This document shows positions 7,763-14,756 of a stretch of 64,000 bases of DNA, piece by piece (the first letter of the stretch is position 1; each line of letters starts with the position of its first letter). Source of the DNA: Sulfurospirillum deleyianum DSM 6946 (GTDB taxonomy: Bacteria > Campylobacterota > Campylobacteria > Campylobacterales > Sulfurospirillaceae); the NCBI RefSeq assembly GCF_000024885.1, contig NC_013512.1:434001-498000 (forward strand), read 5' to 3'. Both the position numbers and the translations under genes were made by a program. Under the pieces are notes generated by a model. The model was not told the origin of the DNA. It ran no database searches and worked only from the letters and a program-made list of their open reading frames with translations.

Positions 7763-8737
7763 ATGAAAAAAATTATTGTATTAATATTCTTAGCTTTTAC
7801 TATTTTGGGGGCAAAAGAAGAAGCAATGCAGATTACTGTTGGCTCTGAAAAATTTTCTATTCCTACGCCAGATAATTTCATAGAAATTAGTAAATTAGCA
7901 CCACAAATTGTTGATGCTTACAAAACCACACTTGGCTATAAAGCTAATATTCGAGGATATTATTTTATAAAGTCTGATTTTGAAAAACTGACAAAAAATG
8001 AAAACGCAAAGACAAAAGAAAGACGAGCAGTCATCTATACACCAACCGCTTATGAAAACATGAATATTAGCCAAAAGCAATTTAAAGAAATAGTCGATTC
8101 AACACTAAAAAAACTCAATATAGACGTTAAAAAAAATGATTTAACAAAACCCAATCAGACAATAGAAACCATACAAAAAAAAATGTCTATCGCAACAAAT
8201 GAAGCCATTAAGAAAGTAAAGACGAATGGTGCTTCTGTTCTTGGTATATCTTTTGAAAATGAAAACAGCTTAGGATATACCATGCTGTTAAAATATGAAG
8301 ATGAATCGAAAAAATCTTATATCCAAGTCATGGATGTGGGGATGATGTTCATCAATGGAAAAGTTCTAGTATCTTCATTTGCTACTGCATATGAAAAAGA
8401 AAGCGATATATCTTGGGTCAGACAAGAATCCAAAACGTGGGTGGATAAAATAATTACAATAAATGCCAACAAACCTACAAAGCAAAGATTATTTTCAACC
8501 TATACCTACGATGAACCAGCTACTAGACCAAGTTCTCTTGAGATGGACGAGAAAGAGAGAAAAGAACTCAATGAGTTTATTTCTAAAGGTGGTTTCACTG
8601 GTTCTCCAAAGACAACATCAGAACTTATTGATAAGCAAAAAGCACAATGGAAGAAAAATGCAGAAATAGAAGAAACCCGCAAAAAAGAAGTGTCGGGAGT
8701 GTCAACATTTTCAAGGTCATCCGAGGGGGTTGATTAG
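7763..8737 (+). CDS. Unknown secreted or periplasmic protein, second gene of the operon
   Basis: An unrecognised protein of 324 residues from the ATG at 7763. That start gives a clean signal peptide (MKKIIVLIFLAFTILGA) after a GGATAGG-type ribosome site; an in-frame ATG at 7751 would add four residues. The mature part has an alpha/beta look, with a region around GASVLGISFENENSLGYTMLL and hydrophobic beta-like stretches to about 230, then a polar, lysine-rich C-terminal tail that may be disordered. It lies between two membrane proteins, so a shared envelope complex is plausible. Confidence 0.65.
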   Translation: MKKIIVLIFLAFTILGAKEEAMQITVGSEKFSIPTPDNFIEISKLAPQIVDAYKTTLGYKANIRGYYFIKSDFEKLTKNENAKTKERRAVIYTPTAYENMNISQKQFKEIVDSTLKKLNIDVKKNDLTKPNQTIETIQKKMSIATNEAIKKVKTNGASVLGISFENENSLGYTMLLKYEDESKKSYIQVMDVGMMFINGKVLVSSFATAYEKESDISWVRQESKTWVDKIITINANKPTKQRLFSTYTYDEPATRPSSLEMDEKERKELNEFISKGGFTGSPKTTSELIDKQKAQWKKNAEIEETRKKEVSGVSTFSRSSEGVD

Positions 8738-8739
8738 TT

Positions 8740-8904
8740 ATGGGTAATGTATTTTCTTTCCTAATGACTTTAGTTCTTTTTGGGGTCGCTAGCATTTTTA
8801 TAGTAGCATCTTCAGTTGTCTTAGAATACGTATTACCATTGTTATTGTTTTGTGGTTTAGTGTTAGGTTTAATTTTGCATATTGTAGACAAGAATAAAAA
8901 ATAG
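8740..8904 (+). CDS. Small two-helix membrane protein, third gene of the operon
   Basis: A 54-residue reading frame starting 3 bases after the previous stop, with GAGGGGG some 11 bases upstream. It is almost wholly hydrophobic: two predicted membrane helices (residues about 5-27 and 31-49) and a short basic end (DKNKK), which favours a cytoplasmic C-terminus. Tight spacing and a hydrophobic pattern unlikely by chance support a real gene. Function unknown. Confidence 0.55.
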   Translation: MGNVFSFLMTLVLFGVASIFIVASSVVLEYVLPLLLFCGLVLGLILHIVDKNKK

Positions 8905-9061
8905 CTTCAAAAAACTCTAAATTTGCATGAGATATTAGAGATGCACCTCATCTCCCACCCTCGAAATAACTATTTCCCCATAGGGCTTCACTAGAGAAGA
9001 GCCAAGCAGAAATATTTTTCTACAAAAGAAATTAATTGAACTTAGTTCTACTAGAGCCAAG

Positions 9062-9743
9062 GCGATTTAAAATCGCGTTCTGTACTGCCTAAAGGTTCAT
9101 TTAAGGCTAAAATCGCCTTAAATTTATCTTGGTTAACGGATTTTAAATCCGAGTGATGTCAAAGCCGATTTCAAATCGGTGCTTAAACCAATTATAAGGA
9201 TTTGAAATCCTTATGTGAACCTTGGGCTCAATGGCTTCGCTATTGGCTATCCAAATGAGAGAGCCAAAGGACTGCTGTCCAAAATAGGCATCAGTATGCC
9301 AAGTGGACAAAGGAATTAGATTGGCTGTCTTTAATGGACATCCAACATTAAAGCTAAGTAGACATGGACTGCTCGCCAAAATTGCTACCAGTATGCGTAA
9401 TTGGCTCTAAGCTTACTATCCATAATGGCGAGTAAGCAAATGATGGTTTTGGGCTTCTACGAGAAATTCGTATTAAGCAAAGGGGGTCTTAGACGGCTCG
9501 CCAAAACGGCTAGCCGTTATACAAGTGGATTTGGTCTGCGCCATAACTCGTACACCATTGGCTCTGATACGCTAGCTAAAATGGTAACCGTGGCTCTAGT
9601 ACGCTACTAATAATTCGTATCGTGCTTTGTGCGCTATCCAAAATTGCCATCGTCTATAACTTCTCGCCAAAATGGCGACAAGCATAACGGTTGTCCAAAA
9701 TAGACATCTGTGTTTTGGACGGCTACTAGAAACAAGTAGCCGT
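9062..9743. repeat. Tandem array of about 19 short hairpins with variable stems
   Basis: No convincing gene lies between 8905 and 9942. Hairpins follow each other at 28-51 bases centre to centre. Group A (9062-9214) has a core like GATTTnAAATC with changing flanks: GCGATTTAAAATCGC (9062), TTAAGGC/GCCTTAA (9101), CGGATTTTAAATCCG (9137), CCGATTTCAAATCGG (9165), and a 21-base palindrome at 9194-9214. Group B (9243-9743) has units of 23-27 bases with a loop near CCAAAAT and usually a 1x1 mismatch in the stem, for example ACGGCTcGCC/GGCtAGCCGT (9493-9517), TTGGcTGTC/GACAtCCAA (9321-9345), ACGcTAC/GTAtCGT (9601-9623), CTTcTCGCC/GGCGAcAAG (9660-9682), ACGGCTACT/AGTAGCCGT (9719-9743). Stem changes are paired, so the fold is kept. 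Confidence 0.8.
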
Positions 9744-9863
9744 TACACGTACAGTAAGGCTTTGGCTTTTGTGGTAGTTCTAAGGTCGTTAGGCTTAATT
9801 TTATAACTATTTTATGATACTATTCAATCTTGATAAATGAGAAATTAAAAACGTAAGATGTGA

Positions 9864-9888
9864 TTTTAGGTACGTTGGAAGGTACGTT
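9864..9888. repeat. Right-end copies of the island's GGTACGTT motif
   Basis: TTTTAGGTACGTT (9864-9876) repeats the motif at 1412-1424 near the left end; a second GGTACGTT is at 9881-9888. Placement just inside both attachment sites fits arm-type integrase sites. Confidence 0.5.
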
Positions 9889-9942
9889 GTGGTTTTTAAA
9901 ACAACGCTTAAATGCCTATATTTAGGTGTTAAAATGCTTTAA

Positions 9943-9966
9943 GTTCAATCCCCCACAGCCCACCAT
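9943..9966 (+). other. Inner attachment site (attR of the inner element)
   Basis: GTTCAATCCCCCACAGC (9943-9959) is identical to the tmRNA 3' part at 1278-1294, followed by CCACCAT with one base missing compared with TCCACCAT. It closes the element that carries the integrase (about 8.7 kb). Confidence 0.85.
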
Positions 9967-9982
9967 TCCATCAAAATTAACC

Positions 9983-10152
9983 AATAGACTTTTTTCATAA
10001 CCCATTGAAAAAAGAGTATCGCTCATAGCACATCACTTTTTAAAATTAAAAACATCGCCATAGCTTTGGCTATGACTCAATTTTGAGTTTTAAAAATTAA
10101 CGCACTCTAACCAAACTCTTTATCTTTTCAAGGGTTATGAAAGAAGTCTAAT
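9983..10152. repeat. MITE-like element of about 170 bases with long inverted ends
   Basis: The left end AATAGACTTTTTTCATAACCC (9983-10003, one string of 21 positions with core TTCATAACCC) is inverted at 10132-10152 (GGGTTATGAA...GTCTAAT), and the pairing continues inward through ATTGAAAA / CTTTTCAA. The middle holds two more hairpins, CATAGC tttg GCTATG (10059-10074) and ACTCAATTTTGAGT (10075-10088). Part of it (10025-10061) recurs with two mismatches at 20673-20709, so it is a dispersed repeat. No coding sequence inside. A non-autonomous transposable element is likely but unproven. Confidence 0.55.
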
Positions 10153-10289
10153 AAGAAAATTGAGCTAATTTTTTACAATTTTGAAGAAAATAAAAAGCAC
10201 TGTAATCAAAAATATTGATAGCCTAAAAGGAAGTAGTGCACGGCTAGAAATGGAAGTAATTGAATCTTATCTTATAATATTTATTTCGA

Positions 10290-10295
10290 TATAAT
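10290..10295 (+). promoter_or_regulatory. Putative -10 box of the fic gene
   Basis: TATAAT within CGATATAATGG, 36 bases before the start codon. The segment is very AT-rich and a second TATAAT lies at 10273-10278, so the exact start of transcription is uncertain. Confidence 0.4.
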
Positions 10296-10331
10296 GGTCA
10301 TTCAAAAACATTTAAAGAGAAGTAGTTAAAT

Positions 10332-11498
10332 ATGATAGAAGAACTAGATAGTAAAAAAATTACGATTCCTGACCCATCTTGGGGAAGTGATTTGGCTAAT
10401 ATTATTTTGGATTTGGAAAAGCTAAGAACTCGACATCTTGGTGGCAATGTTCCTCCATATATTTTTTTTCAGCTTAAAAATATCTTTCAAATTTTAGAGA
10501 CCTTAGGTTCTGCTAGAATCGAAGGGAACAACACCACATTATCTGAGTATGTTGAAAAACTTATTGATACCCATGTCAAAGACGAAAGTGATGATGAAAT
10601 AAAAAATCTAGAGAATGCCATACAATTTATAGAAGAAAACACCGATGAAAAGACTTTTTTTAATCGTGCTTATATCTCAGAGATTCATAAAATTATTACG
10701 AAAGATTTAACCCCACCACCACAGGGGGAAGGTTCTAAATACTCGGGAGAACTAAGAAAACATGATGTGAGCATTAAAAAATCAGGTCACACTCCACCCG
10801 TACATTTTTTACTTCCTGAATACTTTGAAAGATTTGTAGAGTTCATCAATGAAGAATATAAAGAACAATATCAACTTTTGATGGTAGCTATTGCTCATCA
10901 TAGATTTGAATACATCCATCCCTTTGACAACGGAAATGGTCGTATGGGAAGACTTCTAAATTATGCATTTTTAATAAAATTGGGATTTAAAGTAAAACAA
11001 GGAAGGCTTATCAACCCTTCTTCCGTTTTTTATACCGATAGAGACCAATACTATGACATGCTTTCACGTGCTGATAGTTTAGAAACCAATGATTTATTGG
11101 CATGGTGTGAATATTTTTTAAGAGGTCTAAAAAATGAGATTGAAAAAATAGATCATCTTTTAAAAAAAGAGTATGTGCAAAAAGAGATACTTTTACCAAC
11201 GTTAAAAATAGCGCTTGAAAGAGAACATATCACAAAACAAGAATTTGACATCTTGTCTTATCTTATCAAAAAAGATGATATGGCAATGAAAGCTGAAGAG
11301 CTTAGTACATTTGGGATAACAGACTCCAAGAAAAAATCGTTAGTTATCAATAAATTAAGAGATAAAAAAATGATTGTTCCTATAACAGATGGTGGGCGAA
11401 TATACACCGTACGCTTTGTAAACAACTATCTCTTGCGAGGAATTATGCAAGTGTTAAAAGAAAATGGGTTTGTATCTGATTTTTTGAATAATAACTAG
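10332..11498 (+). CDS. Fic-family protein (AMP transferase) with N-terminal inhibitory motif
   Basis: A 388-residue Fic protein. The active-site motif HPFDNGNGRMGR starts at His196, with all residues needed for nucleotide transfer to a target hydroxyl. The self-inhibitory motif SxxxEG/N is present as SARIEGN (residues 60-66), which places it in the class with the inhibitory helix inside the N-terminal part. A Fic N-terminal domain precedes, and a probable winged-helix DNA-binding part fills residues about 290-375. It lies alone between the inner and outer attachment sites, so it is cargo of the older, outer integration. Target unknown; no separate antitoxin is seen, which the built-in inhibitor explains. 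Confidence 0.9.
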   Translation: MIEELDSKKITIPDPSWGSDLANIILDLEKLRTRHLGGNVPPYIFFQLKNIFQILETLGSARIEGNNTTLSEYVEKLIDTHVKDESDDEIKNLENAIQFIEENTDEKTFFNRAYISEIHKIITKDLTPPPQGEGSKYSGELRKHDVSIKKSGHTPPVHFLLPEYFERFVEFINEEYKEQYQLLMVAIAHHRFEYIHPFDNGNGRMGRLLNYAFLIKLGFKVKQGRLINPSSVFYTDRDQYYDMLSRADSLETNDLLAWCEYFLRGLKNEIEKIDHLLKKEYVQKEILLPTLKIALEREHITKQEFDILSYLIKKDDMAMKAEELSTFGITDSKKKSLVINKLRDKKMIVPITDGGRIYTVRFVNNYLLRGIMQVLKENGFVSDFLNNN

Positions 11499-11519
11499 CG
11501 CAAGACATGTTTTGGCTGT

Positions 11520-11534
11520 CCACAGCTCCACCAT
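11520..11534 (+). other. Outer attachment site (attR of an older element)
   Basis: CCACAGCTCCACCAT equals tmRNA 1288-1302 exactly, 22 bases after the fic stop. Genes typical of the core chromosome begin right after it. Together with the copies at 1278 and 9943 it frames two tandem insertions. Confidence 0.75.
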
Positions 11535-11588
11535 CGTAATTATCTTACTTTTTTGTATAATGCTTTTAAATTCTTTTTAGGAGCATAG

Positions 11589-12026
11589 ATGATTTGGTAT
11601 ATTTGGGCAATTTTAGGTGTTTTTGCCATTGTCTTTGAGATTGCCACTCCTACGTTTTTTGCCATCTTTTTAGGCTTAGGCTTTTTTGGCTCCGCACTGA
11701 TTTCCTACTTCGTTCAAGATTCTCTTATTTTGCAAATCATGGTAGCCCTTTTGGGTATGTTTGTGGGTGCCTTTGTCTTTAAAAAAAGGCGCATTGCTGA
11801 TGTTCCCTCTTCTAAAATTGGACAATCGGATGAGTTTATTGGTGTTGGGGGCAAAGTGATTGAAACCATTAGCCCTGAAATAAAGGGACGGGTAAGGCTT
11901 GATATTCCTGTTTTAGGAAGCAGTGAGTGGGATGCCAAAAATATTGCCGATACAACCTTAGAAAAGGGTGTTTTGATTGAAATTGTTGCGATTCATGGGC
12001 ATTATCTTGATGTTCATTCAAAATAA
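11589..12026 (+). CDS. NfeD family membrane protein
   Basis: A 145-residue protein with two or three membrane helices in the first 70 residues (WYIWAILGVFAIVFEIATPTFFAIFLGLGFFGSALI) and a C-terminal small beta-barrel (OB-like) domain (IGVGGKVIETISPEIKGRVRLDIPVLGSSEWDAKN region), the architecture of short NfeD proteins. These lack the protease part of long NfeD and pair with SPFH proteins in membranes. Its neighbour 11 bases downstream is exactly such an SPFH gene. An AGGAG precedes the ATG. Confidence 0.88.
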   Translation: MIWYIWAILGVFAIVFEIATPTFFAIFLGLGFFGSALISYFVQDSLILQIMVALLGMFVGAFVFKKRRIADVPSSKIGQSDEFIGVGGKVIETISPEIKGRVRLDIPVLGSSEWDAKNIADTTLEKGVLIEIVAIHGHYLDVHSK

Positions 12027-12037
12027 AAGGAGTTTAC

Positions 12038-12952
12038 GTGTATAACCTCGATTTGAGCCTCTCATTTTTTGTGATTTTACTTTTAGCAGGAGCGTATCTG
12101 CTCTATCAAATGATTCGCATTGTGCCACAAGGCGAAGAGTGGGTCGTGGAGCGACTGGGAAAATTTCATACCATTTTAAAACCAGGGCTTAATTTTTTAA
12201 TTCCTATTTTAGATCAGGTGCAGGTCAAACTGAATACCAAAGAGCTGATTCAACAGATGAAAGCGCAAGAGGTGATTACGAAAGATAACGCCGTGGTGAT
12301 TATTAGTGCGGTGGTTTTTTATAAAATCAGCGACCCTGCCAAAGCGGTTTATTCGATTGATAATTTTGAATTAGCCGTGGCAAATATGGCAGCGACCACC
12401 CTTCGCTCCGTTATTGGAAATATGGAACTGGATGCTTCTTTGTCAGGCAGGGAAGCCATTAAAGCCTCCGTTTCGGAGAAAATTAGCGACCATTTAGAGC
12501 AGTGGGGCTTATCGCTGACGGCAGTTGAAGTTCAAGACATTCGCCCCAGCGATAATTTACAAGAAGCGATGGAAAAACAAGCCGCCGCAGAGCGAGAGAA
12601 AAAAGCACTCATTATGAAAGCTGAGGGTGAAAAGCAAGCCGCCATTGCCAAAGCAGAGGGCTTAAAACAATCGATGATACTTGAAGCAGAGGGAAAACTA
12701 GAAGCCTCACGCAAAGAGGCAGAAGCCAAAGTAGCCCTTGCCAATGGTGATCAAGCGGCGATGGAAGCCATTAGCTCACAAATCAAAAATGGTGATGCGC
12801 CTAGCTATCTTTTAGCTCAACGCTACCTTGATAGTGTGCATGCTCTAGCCAACTCAAATAACAGCAAAGTGGTCTTTATCCCTTCCGATTTAAAACACTC
12901 ACTAGAGGGCGTTGCGGGTAATCTTAGCACGCTTTTTTCCACACTCAAATAA
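12038..12952 (+). CDS. SPFH/band-7 (stomatin/prohibitin-like) membrane protein
   Basis: A 304-residue protein: one N-terminal membrane segment (residues about 7-25), an SPFH domain (about 30-190, including PQGEEWVVERLGKF and IRPSDNLQEAMEKQAAAEREK) and a long charged coiled coil rich in EAEGEKQA-type repeats. The start is GTG with AAAAGGAG upstream. Such proteins form large membrane-bound rings that organise lipid domains and control membrane proteases; here it forms an operon with the NfeD gene, the usual partner. Confidence 0.92.
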   Translation: MYNLDLSLSFFVILLLAGAYLLYQMIRIVPQGEEWVVERLGKFHTILKPGLNFLIPILDQVQVKLNTKELIQQMKAQEVITKDNAVVIISAVVFYKISDPAKAVYSIDNFELAVANMAATTLRSVIGNMELDASLSGREAIKASVSEKISDHLEQWGLSLTAVEVQDIRPSDNLQEAMEKQAAAEREKKALIMKAEGEKQAAIAKAEGLKQSMILEAEGKLEASRKEAEAKVALANGDQAAMEAISSQIKNGDAPSYLLAQRYLDSVHALANSNNSKVVFIPSDLKHSLEGVAGNLSTLFSTLK

Positions 12953-12954
12953 TC

Positions 12955-12995
12955 TTTACATGTAAAAGAGTCGAAGGGCTTTTTTACATGTAAAA
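12955..12995 (+). terminator. Paired palindromes after the SPFH gene, possible terminator
   Basis: Two TTTACATGTAAAA copies (12955 and 12983) separated by GAGTCGAAGGGC can pair with each other into one long stem after the SPFH stop. There is no strong T-run after the second copy, so terminator function is uncertain. Confidence 0.35.
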
Positions 12996-13022
12996 CCAAC
13001 ACTTTTAAGGAACACCTTTTTT

Positions 13023-14645
13023 ATGCATATTCTCTCCAAAAACGAATCATTAGAACACTCCATTGCAACCATGCAGCGCATTTTAGAAGAGCTTAATTTT
13101 GGGCTTCATTTTACAGAAGAGAAGCACCCATTAAGCCACTGTTACTCTATCAATCTTGCATCAAGCGAGGTTCCACAGCATATCTATTCTAACGGAAAAG
13201 GCGCACTCTCACTCGCTTCAAAAGCCAGCGCACTTGGTGAATACATCGAAAGATTGCAAACCAATAACTTTTTTATTGACTTTCATCTACCCCATCGTGC
13301 TTATTTTCCTGATGAAAAGGTGTTTGAATTTGGGGGAGATTATTTAAATGACTCCTTAAGAGCACTCTACAATTCCCAAAATGAGATGAGCGATGAGGAC
13401 TTTGTTGATTTTAACAGTGATTATGAAGACAAAGTGGTTGCCCTTCCTTTTTTGAGCGAATTAACACAGGAGAAGGTCTACATTCCCATTAATATTTTAA
13501 GCAATTTATACGTCAGTAACGGACTGGCTAGTGGCAATACGCCTGATGAAGCCAAAGTACAAGCGCTCAGTGAGATTTTTGAGCGCTATGTGAAGTTTGA
13601 GATTATTAAAAATGGCTATGCCTTGCCTTCTTTTCCTGAAAAAATCATTGAGCAATTTCCAAAACTTTATGCCGATAGAGAAGCGCTACGAAGTGCTGGA
13701 TTTTTGGTTGAAATTCTGGATGCTTCTTTGGGTGGAAAATTCCCTGTGAGCGCTATTTCACTCATTAACCCAAAAAACAACACGCTGTTTGTCTCTTTTG
13801 GAGCGCATCCTATTTTAGAGGTGAGTTTGGAGCGAACGATGAGTGAACTGATGCAAGGGCGAGGATTAGAAAATTTAGATACCTTTGAAATTCCTACCTT
13901 TGATATGGATTTAGTGAGCGATAGCTTCAACCTTGAGGCACATTTTATTGATTCTAATGGCAAAATGGGCTTTTCTTTTTTAGGTGAAAGCAAAAGTTTT
14001 TCCTATGCTCCATGGTCGTATAAAGGTGAGGGAAGCCAAGCAGAATACACCTTTTTATGCGAGATTGTCAAAGCAATGGGCAAAGAGATGTATCTTAGAG
14101 AGTACACCTATTTGGATTTTTACTCGTGTCAGATGATTGTCCCTAGTCTCTCGGAAGTTTATCCCATTGAAGATATGGTCTACCAAAATCGAAACATAGG
14201 AAAGTTTATTCGTCGTGCTGTTCTTTCCTTTCACACCTACCCAGCCGATGAGCTTTTGGAGATGGTCGAGTCTTTGGAAGATTCTTTGAATATGGAAAAA
14301 TATCTAGGCGTCATCTTTGCGAACAACTTTCACATGTGCGATTTAAAAGCCCAACTGCATCTTCTTTTAGGAAATGAGGAAGACGCACTTGCCTATTTTG
14401 CGCTTAGTTCGCATCCGCTTAAAACACTTTTATGCGAAATGCTCCAATTTCGTCTTCAAAACCTTAAGTGGTCTGAGTATGCTTCCGCATTTTATGCACT
14501 TTTTGGCGAAGAAAACGTTTTACATGTAAAAGCTATTTTGGATAAAAAAGCCTATTTTATCGATGTTTCTTTACATGAACACTATGAAAATATGCTGAAA
14601 ATGTACGATACTTTAGCCGAACAAAAAGCGAAAATGACTCTCTAA
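13023..14645 (+). CDS. ycaO: YcaO-domain protein
   Basis: A 540-residue protein with a YcaO ATP-dependent cyclodehydratase-type domain over about residues 45-400, including ALSEIFERYVKFE and the preceding GKGALSLASKASALGEYIER stretch, in which glutamates bind Mg-ATP. A C-terminal helical TPR-like part (about 410-520) follows, as in E. coli YcaO, which helps RimO methylthiolate ribosomal protein S12. No precursor peptide or partner gene of thiazole/oxazole peptide synthesis is visible nearby, so the housekeeping YcaO role is more likely. A palindrome lies in the gene at 14520. Confidence 0.85.
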   Translation: MHILSKNESLEHSIATMQRILEELNFGLHFTEEKHPLSHCYSINLASSEVPQHIYSNGKGALSLASKASALGEYIERLQTNNFFIDFHLPHRAYFPDEKVFEFGGDYLNDSLRALYNSQNEMSDEDFVDFNSDYEDKVVALPFLSELTQEKVYIPINILSNLYVSNGLASGNTPDEAKVQALSEIFERYVKFEIIKNGYALPSFPEKIIEQFPKLYADREALRSAGFLVEILDASLGGKFPVSAISLINPKNNTLFVSFGAHPILEVSLERTMSELMQGRGLENLDTFEIPTFDMDLVSDSFNLEAHFIDSNGKMGFSFLGESKSFSYAPWSYKGEGSQAEYTFLCEIVKAMGKEMYLREYTYLDFYSCQMIVPSLSEVYPIEDMVYQNRNIGKFIRRAVLSFHTYPADELLEMVESLEDSLNMEKYLGVIFANNFHMCDLKAQLHLLLGNEEDALAYFALSSHPLKTLLCEMLQFRLQNLKWSEYASAFYALFGEENVLHVKAILDKKAYFIDVSLHEHYENMLKMYDTLAEQKAKMTL

Positions 14646-14756
14646 AAGAGTGTTACATGTAAGGATTTATTTCGCCAAAACTCACAGATTTTACACTATA
14701 ATTCCTCATTCATTTAAAGAAGTCTATTAGATTAAAAACTTAAAAAAGGAGTGAGG

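Noticed and set aside
9143-9610. Open frames of 60-80 codons in the hairpin array (9143-9379 minus, 9401-9610 plus)
   Set aside because: They run through structured repeats, have no ribosome site or family pattern, and the paired stem changes argue for selection on structure.
9062-9743. CRISPR array
   Set aside because: Units are not identical repeats with unique spacers; stems vary while loops are partly kept, and no cas gene lies in the window.
9983-10152. Rho-independent terminator of an upstream gene
   Set aside because: The foldback is far longer than a terminator, has several hairpins, and part of it recurs elsewhere, so a mobile repeat is more likely.
13023-14645. YcaO as part of a thiazole/oxazole peptide cluster
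   Set aside because: No precursor peptide, dehydrogenase or E1-like partner is nearby, and the C-terminal extension fits the housekeeping YcaO.
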